Source of the DNA: Granulicella sibirica
GTDB lineage: Bacteria; Acidobacteriota; Terriglobia; Terriglobales; Acidobacteriaceae
Assembly (NCBI RefSeq): GCF_004115155.1
Contig: NZ_RDSM01000005.1
Span: 1 to 64,000, forward strand
DNA: 64,000 bases
Direction: 5' to 3'
Shown here: positions 18,429 through 26,249 of the stretch, piece by piece
Layout of the letters: every line of letters begins with the position of its first letter
Position numbering within the stretch: the first letter of the stretch is position 1
The notes under the pieces: model-generated
Told to the model about the DNA's origin: nothing
The model's database searches: none
The model's input: the letters and a program-made list of their open reading frames with translations, nothing else
Program-made: the position numbers and the translations under genes

Positions 18429-18925
18429 ATGGGAGTGAGTGCTCGACTGGAAACGAGGCTTCATAACGATGCTGATGCCATGGTACTCGCGCTTTCCACG
18501 GCAGCTTCCTGGCTGCAATCGCCCTTCCTGCTGGTGGTAAGACTGTATTGGGGCTGGCAGTTCGCGCAGACCGGGTGGGGCAAGCTGCACAACCTGCAGA
18601 AGACTATGGACTTCTTCGACAGTCCGGACATCCGTTTCCCTCGACGAACGCGCATTTTGTCACGGGCCTTGAACTGGTTGGCGGCACCCTTCTGATTGGG
18701 TTCGCGATTGATCGGCTTCCTGCTCGTAGGGAATATGCGGCTCGCATACTGGACGGCCGATCACGAGGCGCTGACGTCGATCTTCTCCGACCCGGACAAA
18801 TTCTCGCCCGGTTAGAGAAGCGGAGATGGCGTGCCGAATGGACACTGTCGTCTTCGCGACGCTCACCGCTCTCTTCGCGCCCAGAAAAAAAGCCTTCGAG
18901 GCGGAAGCCCAAGCAACAGAAATAA
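18429..18925 (+). pseudogene. DoxX family membrane protein, multiply frameshifted
   Basis: Pieces of one DoxX protein lie in successive frames. The first frame gives RLYWGWQFAQTGWGKLHN and FFDS. A second frame gives HPFPSTNAHFVTGLELVGG. A third gives GSRLIGFLLVGNMRLAYW and ADHEALTSIFSDPDKF before a stop. A last piece, VVFATLTALFAP, follows in yet another frame. At least three frame changes and a stop mean no functional product. DoxX proteins accompany many DUF692/bufferin clusters (as HvfD/BufD), so this is likely the lost fourth member of the neighbouring operon, although it lies on the opposite strand and beyond the protease. The 3' end overlaps the SSS transporter gene. Confidence 0.8.
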
Positions 18926-20590
18926 CACGCCGACTCCGGCATCGATCCAGTGCGCCGCCGGTGCCTGCGCCAGCGCCCCCGACGATATTAGAAGCAATCC
19001 CACCGCGAGCGTTGCAAGCCGGATGATGTGGTCCGAGGAATTCGATTTCCCCTTCGATATACCGCTCTCCTCCGCCGAGATCGGCGTGTCGATCATGCGG
19101 AAGAAAGCGACCGAACGCTCCTGCTCTTCGGCCGAAACCTTCAAAAGCACACTTCCCAGATACATCCCGAGACAGGTCATACCGATGTTTGTAAAGATCG
19201 AGATTCCTTCTAACTGGAAGTCCAGCGTCTGGGTCGACGCACCGCCCGTCTTCGCCGCGAAGATCGCCTTCGCCGTAAGTGTCGCCACTCCGGAGATCAT
19301 CCCAAACGCAAAGCCCCCAATCACTCCCTTAGAGGTAAGGCCGCGAAAGACCAGTGTGCAAAGCAGAGGAAGAAGCGTAGGCGCGAGCAGGACCCCGAAT
19401 GCCGTTACCATGATGTGAAATAGCGAGTCTCGGCCGCTCCTTCCGATCCAGATGCTTATCCCTATGATGATCGTCCCCAACAGAAGCGTCATCGCGCGCC
19501 CGGCAGCCACCAGCCCGCGCTCGCTTGAAGCAGGCCGAAAGATCCTCTGGTAGACGTCTTTGGTCAGAACGCCCGCAATCGCGTTCAGATCCGCACTGAC
19601 GGTCGCCATCGTCGCCGAGAAGAGCGCCGCTACAATGATCCCGATCATCCCTGCGGGAAGCAGCGTGAAGATCAGATGTACATACACGTCCTGAGGCTTC
19701 TGTGACGTCGCGAACTCCGGCGTCAAGCGCCGCGCCATGAAGGCTGGCAGAAGCATGATCGGCGTGCCAGCAAAGTTTAGCGCAGCCGCAAGATACGCCG
19801 CTTTCTTACCAGACCGCTCATCCGGTACCGAGTAGTACTTCTGCGCAAATGACCAATTCCCGTTATAGCTGATGATGACGATGAGGCAGTAGCTTAGCAT
19901 GTAAGTCCAGCGATACGGCCCGTTTGTTGCGTGCATCAGGTTCGCCGGAATGCTGGTGAGCGCCACATGGACGCCGCCGAGGCGCCATACCGCAAGCGGC
20001 AGAAGCAGAAGTATCGCCAGTGCCTTCATGATGAACTGCAGATAGTCCGTCACCACGAGCGCAAGCAGACCGCCAAGCAGCGTGTAAACGATCACGATGA
20101 CGCCGCACACCAAAATCGATATCTTGATCTCGATTCCCATGCCGGCCGAGAGGAAGACCGCCGTTGTGAAGATCTTCAGCGCATCGTCAAACACTTTTGC
20201 CGGAATCGCCGACCAGGCGAACAACTGGCGCACCGGCAAGCTGCAGCGAGCCTCCAGAAACTCCACCGGAGTAATGATCCGGGCACGCCGCCAGCGTTTC
20301 GCAAACAGCATGCCACCAAGCAGGCATGCGGGTACGCTCGTCCACGAGAGCAGAATCGCGGGCAAGCCATAGCGGTACGCCATCTCCGAGTACACGATGA
20401 ACGTGAACGCGCTGAAGCCCGACATGTAGAGCGAGATTCCCGCCAACCACCACGAGATCTGATGTCCGCCCGCGAAAAAATCGCTCGCCGTCTTTTGCTG
20501 CCTGCGAAAGTAGAGCCCGATCAGGAGGACCAGGGCAAAGTAGCCAAGGATGACCACATAGTCCGACATCAGAAGGTGCGTCGAGTTCAT
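18863..20590 (-). CDS. Sodium:solute symporter (SSS family)
   Basis: A 575-residue inner-membrane transporter with about 13 predicted spans. The SSS start is visible in YFALVLLIGLYFRR followed by SDFFAGGHQISWWLAGISLYMSGFSAFTFIVYSE, matching the Na+-binding TM1 region. Family members import sugars, sialic acid, amino acids or vitamins with Na+. Its ATG overlaps the stop of the 3-hydroxyacyl-CoA-dehydrogenase-like gene (ATGA), so it is the last gene of the deacylase-iclR-dehydrogenase-transporter operon and probably imports that pathway's substrate. The 3' end overlaps the DoxX remnant. Confidence 0.9.
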   Translation of the reverse strand: MNSTHLLMSDYVVILGYFALVLLIGLYFRRQQKTASDFFAGGHQISWWLAGISLYMSGFSAFTFIVYSEMAYRYGLPAILLSWTSVPACLLGGMLFAKRWRRARIITPVEFLEARCSLPVRQLFAWSAIPAKVFDDALKIFTTAVFLSAGMGIEIKISILVCGVIVIVYTLLGGLLALVVTDYLQFIMKALAILLLLPLAVWRLGGVHVALTSIPANLMHATNGPYRWTYMLSYCLIVIISYNGNWSFAQKYYSVPDERSGKKAAYLAAALNFAGTPIMLLPAFMARRLTPEFATSQKPQDVYVHLIFTLLPAGMIGIIVAALFSATMATVSADLNAIAGVLTKDVYQRIFRPASSERGLVAAGRAMTLLLGTIIIGISIWIGRSGRDSLFHIMVTAFGVLLAPTLLPLLCTLVFRGLTSKGVIGGFAFGMISGVATLTAKAIFAAKTGGASTQTLDFQLEGISIFTNIGMTCLGMYLGSVLLKVSAEEQERSVAFFRMIDTPISAEESGISKGKSNSSDHIIRLATLAVGLLLISSGALAQAPAAHWIDAGVGVLFLLLGLPPRRLFFWARRER

Positions 20591-21552
20591 AGCCGTCCGC
20601 TTTCGGCGATGGGGAACACCTCATCCACCACACGCCGAACCCTCCACACCTGCTCGCGGTAGATCTCCTCCCAGCGCGCTGTCTCCTCCGGCGTATACGA
20701 GTGAAACCCCTGACCGCACTTCACACCGGTCAGCCCGTCCCGCATCATCGTCGCCATTGGCTCCGGCACCTCGGCGGTATTCGAAAGCGTCGGCAATACG
20801 CCGCTCATTGCTTTGCCATACAGGGCAGGGCCGCCGGTCAGATCTATCCAGCGAAACGGCCCGCATACACTTGCCCACAGTCCGAAGGTGTTGCTGAATG
20901 CCTTATCGATCGTCTCCGCATCGCCAACGCCGAGCGCAAGCAGATTGCATGCCTCGCGATACATGGCATAGCCCATGCGGTTGGCGATAAACCCCGGCAG
21001 GTCCTGCTGCACCACGCATGGATCCTTGCCAAGGCGCTTCGCCAGCACCGTCGCCGTCTCCATCGTGAAATCGTCGGTGAGATCTCCGCGAATCAGCTCC
21101 AGAAAGCGCGTCGCATGTGCGGGCTCCGCCCAGTGCATGCCAAGGAAACGCTCCGGATGTCGGTGGCCCTTCTGTAGCAGGGAGATCGGCAGCGCGGATG
21201 TGTTGCTTGCGATCGGCACACTCGCGCCCAGCACAGACTCCAGATCCGCAAACAACGAGTTCTTTGCCTCAAGCGATTCTGTAATGCTTTCAAGCACGAA
21301 CCCGCACCCTGCAAGCTCGCCGATCGAGCCGGCCTCGGTGTAGCGCGCCGACCACTCCTCACGCAGCGCAGGATCGTAGCCCGCACGCTCGATCAGTTCC
21401 TCGATCGCTTTCGCGATGGTGACGCGCGCCTCGACGTATTCCTGCTCCAGAAGCGTATACGACACCACCCCCAGACCACTGGCCAGAAGACAGCCCGCAA
21501 CGTTGCGCCCCATGAAGCCAAGGCCCACGATCCCAACCACCTGCACATTCAT
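20587..21552 (-). CDS. 3-hydroxyacyl-CoA dehydrogenase-like NAD-dependent dehydrogenase (copy 1)
   Basis: A 321-residue two-domain dehydrogenase. An N-terminal NAD-binding Rossmann domain has GLGFMG at 10-15. The catalytic block has SNTS (116-119) and His140-x2-Glu143 (GMHWAEP), and a C-terminal 3HCDH domain ends in GVKCGQGFHSYTPEE. The length fits stand-alone 3HCDH proteins, which include L-gulonate 3-dehydrogenase and carnitine dehydrogenase as well as acyl-CoA enzymes, so the substrate may be a beta-hydroxy acid rather than a CoA ester. It is 94 bp after iclR and coupled to the SSS gene. A close paralogue is encoded at 35819-36781. Confidence 0.85.
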   Translation of the reverse strand: MNVQVVGIVGLGFMGRNVAGCLLASGLGVVSYTLLEQEYVEARVTIAKAIEELIERAGYDPALREEWSARYTEAGSIGELAGCGFVLESITESLEAKNSLFADLESVLGASVPIASNTSALPISLLQKGHRHPERFLGMHWAEPAHATRFLELIRGDLTDDFTMETATVLAKRLGKDPCVVQQDLPGFIANRMGYAMYREACNLLALGVGDAETIDKAFSNTFGLWASVCGPFRWIDLTGGPALYGKAMSGVLPTLSNTAEVPEPMATMMRDGLTGVKCGQGFHSYTPEETARWEEIYREQVWRVRRVVDEVFPIAESGRL

Positions 21553-21646
21553 GAAGGTTTCCCGCTCCCTCGAAAGCTGCTTGTGCTACTGAAACCGCCA
21601 ATGCACCGCTATCAGCACGCCCAGCGTTACCACCACCGGCGGCTTA

Positions 21647-22450
21647 TCAGGCTCGCTGATAGGCTGCCGACTCCTTGCCCTTCGGATAGCCCCACGAGTA
21701 GGAGATTGCCGACGTGCAGGCCTTCAGCGTCTCCGCAAGACGCGGCAGGTTGTCGGCGCGAATCTGGTGAATCGTCCCTGCTATGCTGATCGCTGCAACA
21801 GGATTCCCCGCATCGTCGTAGATCGGCGCACCAAGGCAACGCCAGCCGATCTCATCCTCTTCATCGTCGATCGAGTAAGAGCGCTGTCGAATCTTCGCGA
21901 AGTCTTCCTGCAGCTTGCGCAGCGTCGAGATGGTGTTCTCGTTGTGCCGCGGAAACTTGCGCAGCCGGTAGATCGTCTTCAGGTCTGTCCCGCTCATATA
22001 AGCGCCGAGCGCCTTGCCGATCCCGGTGCAGTGAATCTCCATTCGCTTGCCGCGCCATGTAGCCAGACCGTTCGATCCAGGGGGGTTGTACTTCGCAACG
22101 AGCACCGCCTCGTACTGGTCGAGCACCCCAAGGTGCACAGTCAACCCCGTTTGCTCCATCAACTGCATCATGAACGGTGCAGCCTGCTCCCGGATCGGCA
22201 GACCACTCAATGACGTGTTGGCAAGCCCGAACAACTTCAGCCCGAACATGTATCGCCCCGTCTGCGTGCTGCGATGCAGATAGCCCGCCCGCTCCAGCGT
22301 TAGCAGGAGGCAGTGAATCGAGCTCTTCGGGATGTTGGAGCTCTCGACGAGCTGTGAGAGCGAAAGCCCATTCTTCGAACTAGCCAGCGATTCCATCAGG
22401 TTCAAGGCGCGTTCCACTGCGGGTACGGATGGAGTCCGGCTAGCGTTCAT
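21647..22450 (-). CDS. IclR family transcriptional regulator
   Basis: A 267-residue regulator. The N-terminal winged helix-turn-helix (about 8-70, VPAVERALNLMESLASSKNGLSLSQLVE then IPKSSIHCLLLTLERAGYL) is followed by the IclR effector-binding domain (about 85-255, with the TGIGKALGAYMSG and AISIAGTI blocks). Its start overlaps the deacylase stop by 11 bp. A GTCCA-N6-TGGAC palindrome (22539-22554) lies 89 bp upstream inside the deacylase gene. The same palindrome occurs before five other transcription units of the locus. I infer that this protein binds it and controls the whole 18.9-44.6 kb region. Confidence 0.92.
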   Translation of the reverse strand: MNASRTPSVPAVERALNLMESLASSKNGLSLSQLVESSNIPKSSIHCLLLTLERAGYLHRSTQTGRYMFGLKLFGLANTSLSGLPIREQAAPFMMQLMEQTGLTVHLGVLDQYEAVLVAKYNPPGSNGLATWRGKRMEIHCTGIGKALGAYMSGTDLKTIYRLRKFPRHNENTISTLRKLQEDFAKIRQRSYSIDDEEDEIGWRCLGAPIYDDAGNPVAAISIAGTIHQIRADNLPRLAETLKACTSAISYSWGYPKGKESAAYQRA

Positions 22451-24041
22451 AGTGGAGTTCTCCTATCGTGTCAGAGGTCGATGGATGGCTCACGATAGCA
22501 TGCGCAAGTGGCCGTCCCGACCTAAGAATACCGCGCCCGTCCAATAGGCTGGACGACTTCGGCAAGAGTAAAGTTCCCTTGATGACGAGATGAATCCCGG
22601 TTGGAGCTACACTCGGCGACTCGAACGTAGCCCGACTTCCGATCGTCTCCGGGTCGAAGATCGTGATATCCGCAATTGCGCCCGGAGTAAGCAGGCCACG
22701 GTCACGAAGCCCTAAACGAGCTGCCGGAGCCGCCGTAATTTTGCGCACTGCTTCGCTCAGGGAAAGCCACTTTCGCGTTCTCACAAACTCGCCTAGGAAC
22801 GTCGGAAACGCCCCTGCAAGCCGGGGATGCGGCCTCTGCGCCACGTAAAAGCCGTCTGTAATGATGGACGCCAGCGGATGAGTCAGGAGCATCTTCAGGT
22901 TCGCCTCGCTCTGGTTGAACGCGACGATGTTTACCCGCCCCCGCTCTTCCAAAAGAATATCCAGCACCGTCGCCGCAGGGGCCGTTCCGCGGGCCTCGGA
23001 GATCTCGGCGATGGGTTTGCCAATTAGCTCCTTGTTCTCGGCGCTATGCAGCGAAGAGACGAAGATGTCTTCCCAGCCCTGCGCCGTCTCCTCGTTCAGC
23101 GCCCTCTCCAAATCCCCGCGCGATGACGCGATCACGCCCAGCATCCCCGCGAGGCCGCCGACAAGGGCGCTCTGCGGCAGAAGCTGCGTCATCACCGTAC
23201 TTCCAGCCAGATACGGATAGCAGTCGAACCCGATATCGATCCCGGCAACCCGCGCTTCTTCGATCTTCTCCAGAGCTACGCACTGCTTGTACCAGTTCTC
23301 CCGTCCAACAGCCTGCAAATGTGAGATCTGCACCCGGCATCCCGTCCTGCGTGCCAGTTCGAGCTGTTCGTCCACCGACTCCAGAAGCTCCCAGGAATAG
23401 CTTCGCATGTGGCTCGTGTACAGTTTGTCGTGCTTCGCGACCACCCGGCAAAGAGCCTCCAGCTCTGCAAACGGGGCCTGGGAACCCGGCGCGTACATCA
23501 ATCCGGTCGAGAAGCCGATCGCCCCTTCCGTGAGCGCCTCATCCAGCGCGCCTGCAAGCCCATCCAGATCCCTCAACTCCGTCGTATTCGCGTCTTTCCC
23601 CAACCCCGCCGTCCGCAAGGCTCCATGCCCGATCAGGGACTCCACATGCACAAGACGCGAAGCCGCCCTTACCGCGTCGAGATATCCACGCGCGCTTGGC
23701 CAGCACGCCTCACCATTCAGAATCCCCTCATTTTGCTCCCCTAGCAGGTCCGCATGGTGCCCACACGGATAGGGCGAGAACCCGCAGTTCCCAACCACCT
23801 CCGTCGTGATTCCCTGGTCACTCTTCTCGCGCCGGTTCTCCAATACCTTCAAATCCGAATGGCTATGCAGATCGATGAATCCGGGCGACAACACAGCCCC
23901 ATCCAGTTCAATGACACTCGCATCCGCCGGGGCGTCCACCTCCCCAACCGCCTTGATCTTCCCTTCACTCACCAGCACGCTCCCCGCATAGGGAGTAGCC
24001 CTCGAACCATCAACAATCAGTGCATTCCGCAGAAGAAGCAT
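22440..24041 (-). CDS. N-acyl-D-amino-acid deacylase family amidohydrolase (copy 1)
   Basis: A 533-residue zinc amidohydrolase of the D-aminoacylase family, which removes the acyl group from N-acyl-D-amino acids. The metal-site pattern is intact: His59 and His61 (HSHSD), Cys86 (VVGNCGFSP), His in YTSHMRSY, His in QISHLQAVG, and Asp in ITDGFYV. The HPRLAGAFPTFLGEF block that follows is typical. The start at 24041 (MLLLRNALIVDG) is chosen because the longer frame would run through the palindromic site at 24085-24100. It is divergent from a second amidohydrolase and is the first gene of an operon with iclR, dehydrogenase and SSS genes. The paralogue is at 33392-34897. Confidence 0.88.
   Translation of the reverse strand: MLLLRNALIVDGSRATPYAGSVLVSEGKIKAVGEVDAPADASVIELDGAVLSPGFIDLHSHSDLKVLENRREKSDQGITTEVVGNCGFSPYPCGHHADLLGEQNEGILNGEACWPSARGYLDAVRAASRLVHVESLIGHGALRTAGLGKDANTTELRDLDGLAGALDEALTEGAIGFSTGLMYAPGSQAPFAELEALCRVVAKHDKLYTSHMRSYSWELLESVDEQLELARRTGCRVQISHLQAVGRENWYKQCVALEKIEEARVAGIDIGFDCYPYLAGSTVMTQLLPQSALVGGLAGMLGVIASSRGDLERALNEETAQGWEDIFVSSLHSAENKELIGKPIAEISEARGTAPAATVLDILLEERGRVNIVAFNQSEANLKMLLTHPLASIITDGFYVAQRPHPRLAGAFPTFLGEFVRTRKWLSLSEAVRKITAAPAARLGLRDRGLLTPGAIADITIFDPETIGSRATFESPSVAPTGIHLVIKGTLLLPKSSSLLDGRGILRSGRPLAHAIVSHPSTSDTIGELHYER
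22539..22554. promoter_or_regulatory. Palindromic operator GTCCA-N6-TGGAC, site 1 (iclR)
   Basis: GTCCAATAGGCTGGAC, perfect 5-bp arms. It lies inside the 3' end of the deacylase gene, 89 bp in front of the iclR start, so it fits autoregulation. Confidence 0.75.
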
Positions 24042-24084
24042 CGTGCCGAGTCTAGCAACAAAGCTCCCCGCCTTAGAACCCGCT

Positions 24085-24100
24085 GTCCAATGAGCTAGAC
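24085..24100. promoter_or_regulatory. Palindromic operator, site 2 (divergent deacylase/amidohydrolase)
   Basis: GTCCAATGAGCTAGAC, one mismatch in the right arm. It lies in the 114-bp gap between the deacylase (start 24041) and the amidohydrolase (start 24156). Confidence 0.7.
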
Positions 24101-24155
24101 AAGCCCGATGTGCAACTGAGCACAACGCGCTAAGGTGCAGGAAAGGAGTCTCGTC

Positions 24156-24992
24156 ATGGTTGATTGTCACACCCACCTATGGAAGGCCGAGGATTGGAGC
24201 GAAGAGATGGAGCGCGAGGCCAGCATCGCCCGCGGCGCACCCGCCCAGATAGATATCAGCGAAGAAGACCACTGGGCTGCGATGGAGCCTGTCGATCGAG
24301 CGATCGTCTTCGGCTTCCACTCCAGCCATCTCGGCCTCGTCGTGCCCAACGACCGGGTGAAGGACTACGTTGCGCAGCATCCTGAGAAGCTGATCGGCTT
24401 CGCATGTCTCGACCCGCTTGAACCTGACTACCTCGACGAGATGAAGAAGGTCTTCCTTCGCGATGGTTTTCGCGGCCTTAAATTGGCGCCCATCTACCAG
24501 AACTTCCATCCGATGGACGAGCGTATGCTGCCTGTCTACACCTTCTGCGAGAAGCAAGCTATCCCTGTGCTTATCCATCAGGGCACCACCTTTCCGCGTC
24601 GAGCTCCGCTCAAGTACGCGCTGCCCATCCAGGTGGAAGACGTGGCGCTCGCCTATCCTGATCTCAAGATCGTCGTCGCGCACATGGGCCACCCCTGGGT
24701 CGAGGACGCGGTCGTTCTCATTCGCAAGCAGCCCAATGTCTACGCGGACATCTCGGCGCTCTACTACCGCCCGTGGCAGTACTACAACGCGCTTATGCTG
24801 GCGCAGGAATATGGCTGCGGTCATAAGCTCCTTATGGGTTCGGACTACCCCTTCACCACCCCTGCCGAGACCATCGCCTCCCTGCGCAACGTGAACCATA
24901 TCATCGGCAACTCCGGCTTGCCACGCATCACCGAGAAGCTGACCGAGGGCATTATCGAACGCGACACCATCAAGCTGCTTGCGCTGGATTGA
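24156..24992 (+). CDS. Amidohydrolase-2 family metal-dependent hydrolase
   Basis: A 278-residue TIM-barrel hydrolase. The metal motif HTH is at residues 5-7 (MVDCHTHLW). Downstream blocks are GFRGLKLAPIYQNFHP, a metal His in VLIHQGTT, a His in VVAHMGHPWVED, and GSDYPFTTP with the catalytic Asp. The family includes decarboxylases such as ACMSD and lactone or amide hydrolases, so the reaction is uncertain. The start at 24156 is fixed by AAAGGAG eight bases upstream. It shares operator site 2 with the divergent deacylase. No signal peptide, so cytoplasmic. Confidence 0.85.
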   Translation: MVDCHTHLWKAEDWSEEMEREASIARGAPAQIDISEEDHWAAMEPVDRAIVFGFHSSHLGLVVPNDRVKDYVAQHPEKLIGFACLDPLEPDYLDEMKKVFLRDGFRGLKLAPIYQNFHPMDERMLPVYTFCEKQAIPVLIHQGTTFPRRAPLKYALPIQVEDVALAYPDLKIVVAHMGHPWVEDAVVLIRKQPNVYADISALYYRPWQYYNALMLAQEYGCGHKLLMGSDYPFTTPAETIASLRNVNHIIGNSGLPRITEKLTEGIIERDTIKLLALD

Positions 24993-24997
24993 TCGGC

Positions 24998-25013
24998 GTC
25001 CATCCCGCTGAAC
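24998..25013. promoter_or_regulatory. Palindromic operator, site 3 (GHL10 gene)
   Basis: GTCCATCCCGCTGAAC, one mismatch in the right arm, 51 bp upstream of the GHL10 gene start and just after the amidohydrolase stop. Confidence 0.55.
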
Positions 25014-25064
25014 AGACACAACAAAGCTGCAAGGAAATCACCTCAACTCCGATAAAGTGCACGC

Positions 25065-26243
25065 ATGAGTGATTCACTAAGCCGCCGCAGGCTCCTCCAG
25101 CTTCTTCCCACCGCAGCCGCGGCCTCTGCTCTGCCGATCGCCGCACAGACGGCTCCGGTCCAGAAGATGACCCAGGTTCCGCGCGCGCCCAGACCCTCGA
25201 AAGAGGTTCGCGCAATCTGGATCCATCCCGAGCAGCACACCTCGCCCGACGAGAAGACCGGAAAGGCGCAGATCAAGGCTACCGTCGAGCGCTACGCCCG
25301 CGCCAACTTCACGTTGCTTCTTCCCTGGACCGTGAGTGGCTACCTTGCAGCGCTGGATCACCCGCAGTATCGCAAGCTCCATCCCACCGCAGAGTGGGAC
25401 TACCTCGGTTACCTCATCGAAGAAGCAAGCAAGGAAGGACTCGACGTCGATCTCTGGTACAGTTTCACCGATTACCGCGATCCCGCATCTCCTGAGTTCG
25501 ACCCTGCCATGGGCGGCAGCAAAGACTGGATGGCCAAGCGCCTTGACGAGGTCGTTCCCAACCAGACTCTGATGAAGCTCGACGCGCAACGCCCCGACAA
25601 CGTGTGTCCGCAGCACTACCAGGCACGAGCGTGGATGCAAGCCCAGCTTGAGCGTACGTTCGCCCGCTACCCAAAGCTTAATGGCTTCCACATCGAGGAG
25701 CCCGGATACGGCACGAAGGGGTACTGTGTCTGCCCTCTCTGCCGCTCGGTCTTTGAGCAGCTTCACGGCCGCAAACTCACCGAAGTGCTCGATACCCAGA
25801 TCGCTGAAGACTTCCGAACCCTCGGCAACAGCGCCTTCGTCGAAGAGGTTCGCGATCAGATGGCGCAAAGGCATGCGAAGATGACGCTCTCCGCCAACGG
25901 CGGCTTCGACTGGCGTCACGATCGCATCCGTGGCCGCGACTGGGGCCGCTGGGCAAACTCCGGATGGCTCCGCTACTTCATCCCCCAGGTCTACCAATCC
26001 GACATCAACATCTTCCGAGAGCAGCTTGCTCTGACTATCTCGGACATCGGACTCTCTTGTCCCGTCTACGCCGGTATGGCGCTCGACTCGACCTCCGGCA
26101 AAAGCACCATCCAAAATATCGTGCAGCAAATCAACGCGGCACGCGATCTCGGCGCACCCGGCGTCTCGCTTTTTCACGGCGCGGCGTTCACCGACGATGA
26201 CCTCAAAGTTCTAAGAGATGTCCCATTCAAGAAGCCGGTCTAG
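25065..26243 (+). CDS. Secreted glycosyl-hydrolase-like family 10 (GHL10) protein
   Basis: A 392-residue protein with an N-terminal SRRRLLQLLP twin-arginine-like signal followed by an Ala-rich hydrophobic stretch. The body is a TIM barrel of the GHL10/DUF4015-like kind: EVRAIWIHP at the first strand, then ERYARANFTLLLPWTVSG, DVDLWYSFTDYR, LNGFHIEEPGYG (carrying candidate catalytic Glu residues), and a Cys cluster YCVCPLCRS. Family members are thought to act on glycans, but few have been tested. It follows the amidohydrolase by 72 bp with operator site 3 in the gap. It converges on the GH20-like gene with a 6-bp gap. Confidence 0.7.
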   Translation: MSDSLSRRRLLQLLPTAAAASALPIAAQTAPVQKMTQVPRAPRPSKEVRAIWIHPEQHTSPDEKTGKAQIKATVERYARANFTLLLPWTVSGYLAALDHPQYRKLHPTAEWDYLGYLIEEASKEGLDVDLWYSFTDYRDPASPEFDPAMGGSKDWMAKRLDEVVPNQTLMKLDAQRPDNVCPQHYQARAWMQAQLERTFARYPKLNGFHIEEPGYGTKGYCVCPLCRSVFEQLHGRKLTEVLDTQIAEDFRTLGNSAFVEEVRDQMAQRHAKMTLSANGGFDWRHDRIRGRDWGRWANSGWLRYFIPQVYQSDINIFREQLALTISDIGLSCPVYAGMALDSTSGKSTIQNIVQQINAARDLGAPGVSLFHGAAFTDDDLKVLRDVPFKKPV

Positions 26244-26249
26244 CAGCTC

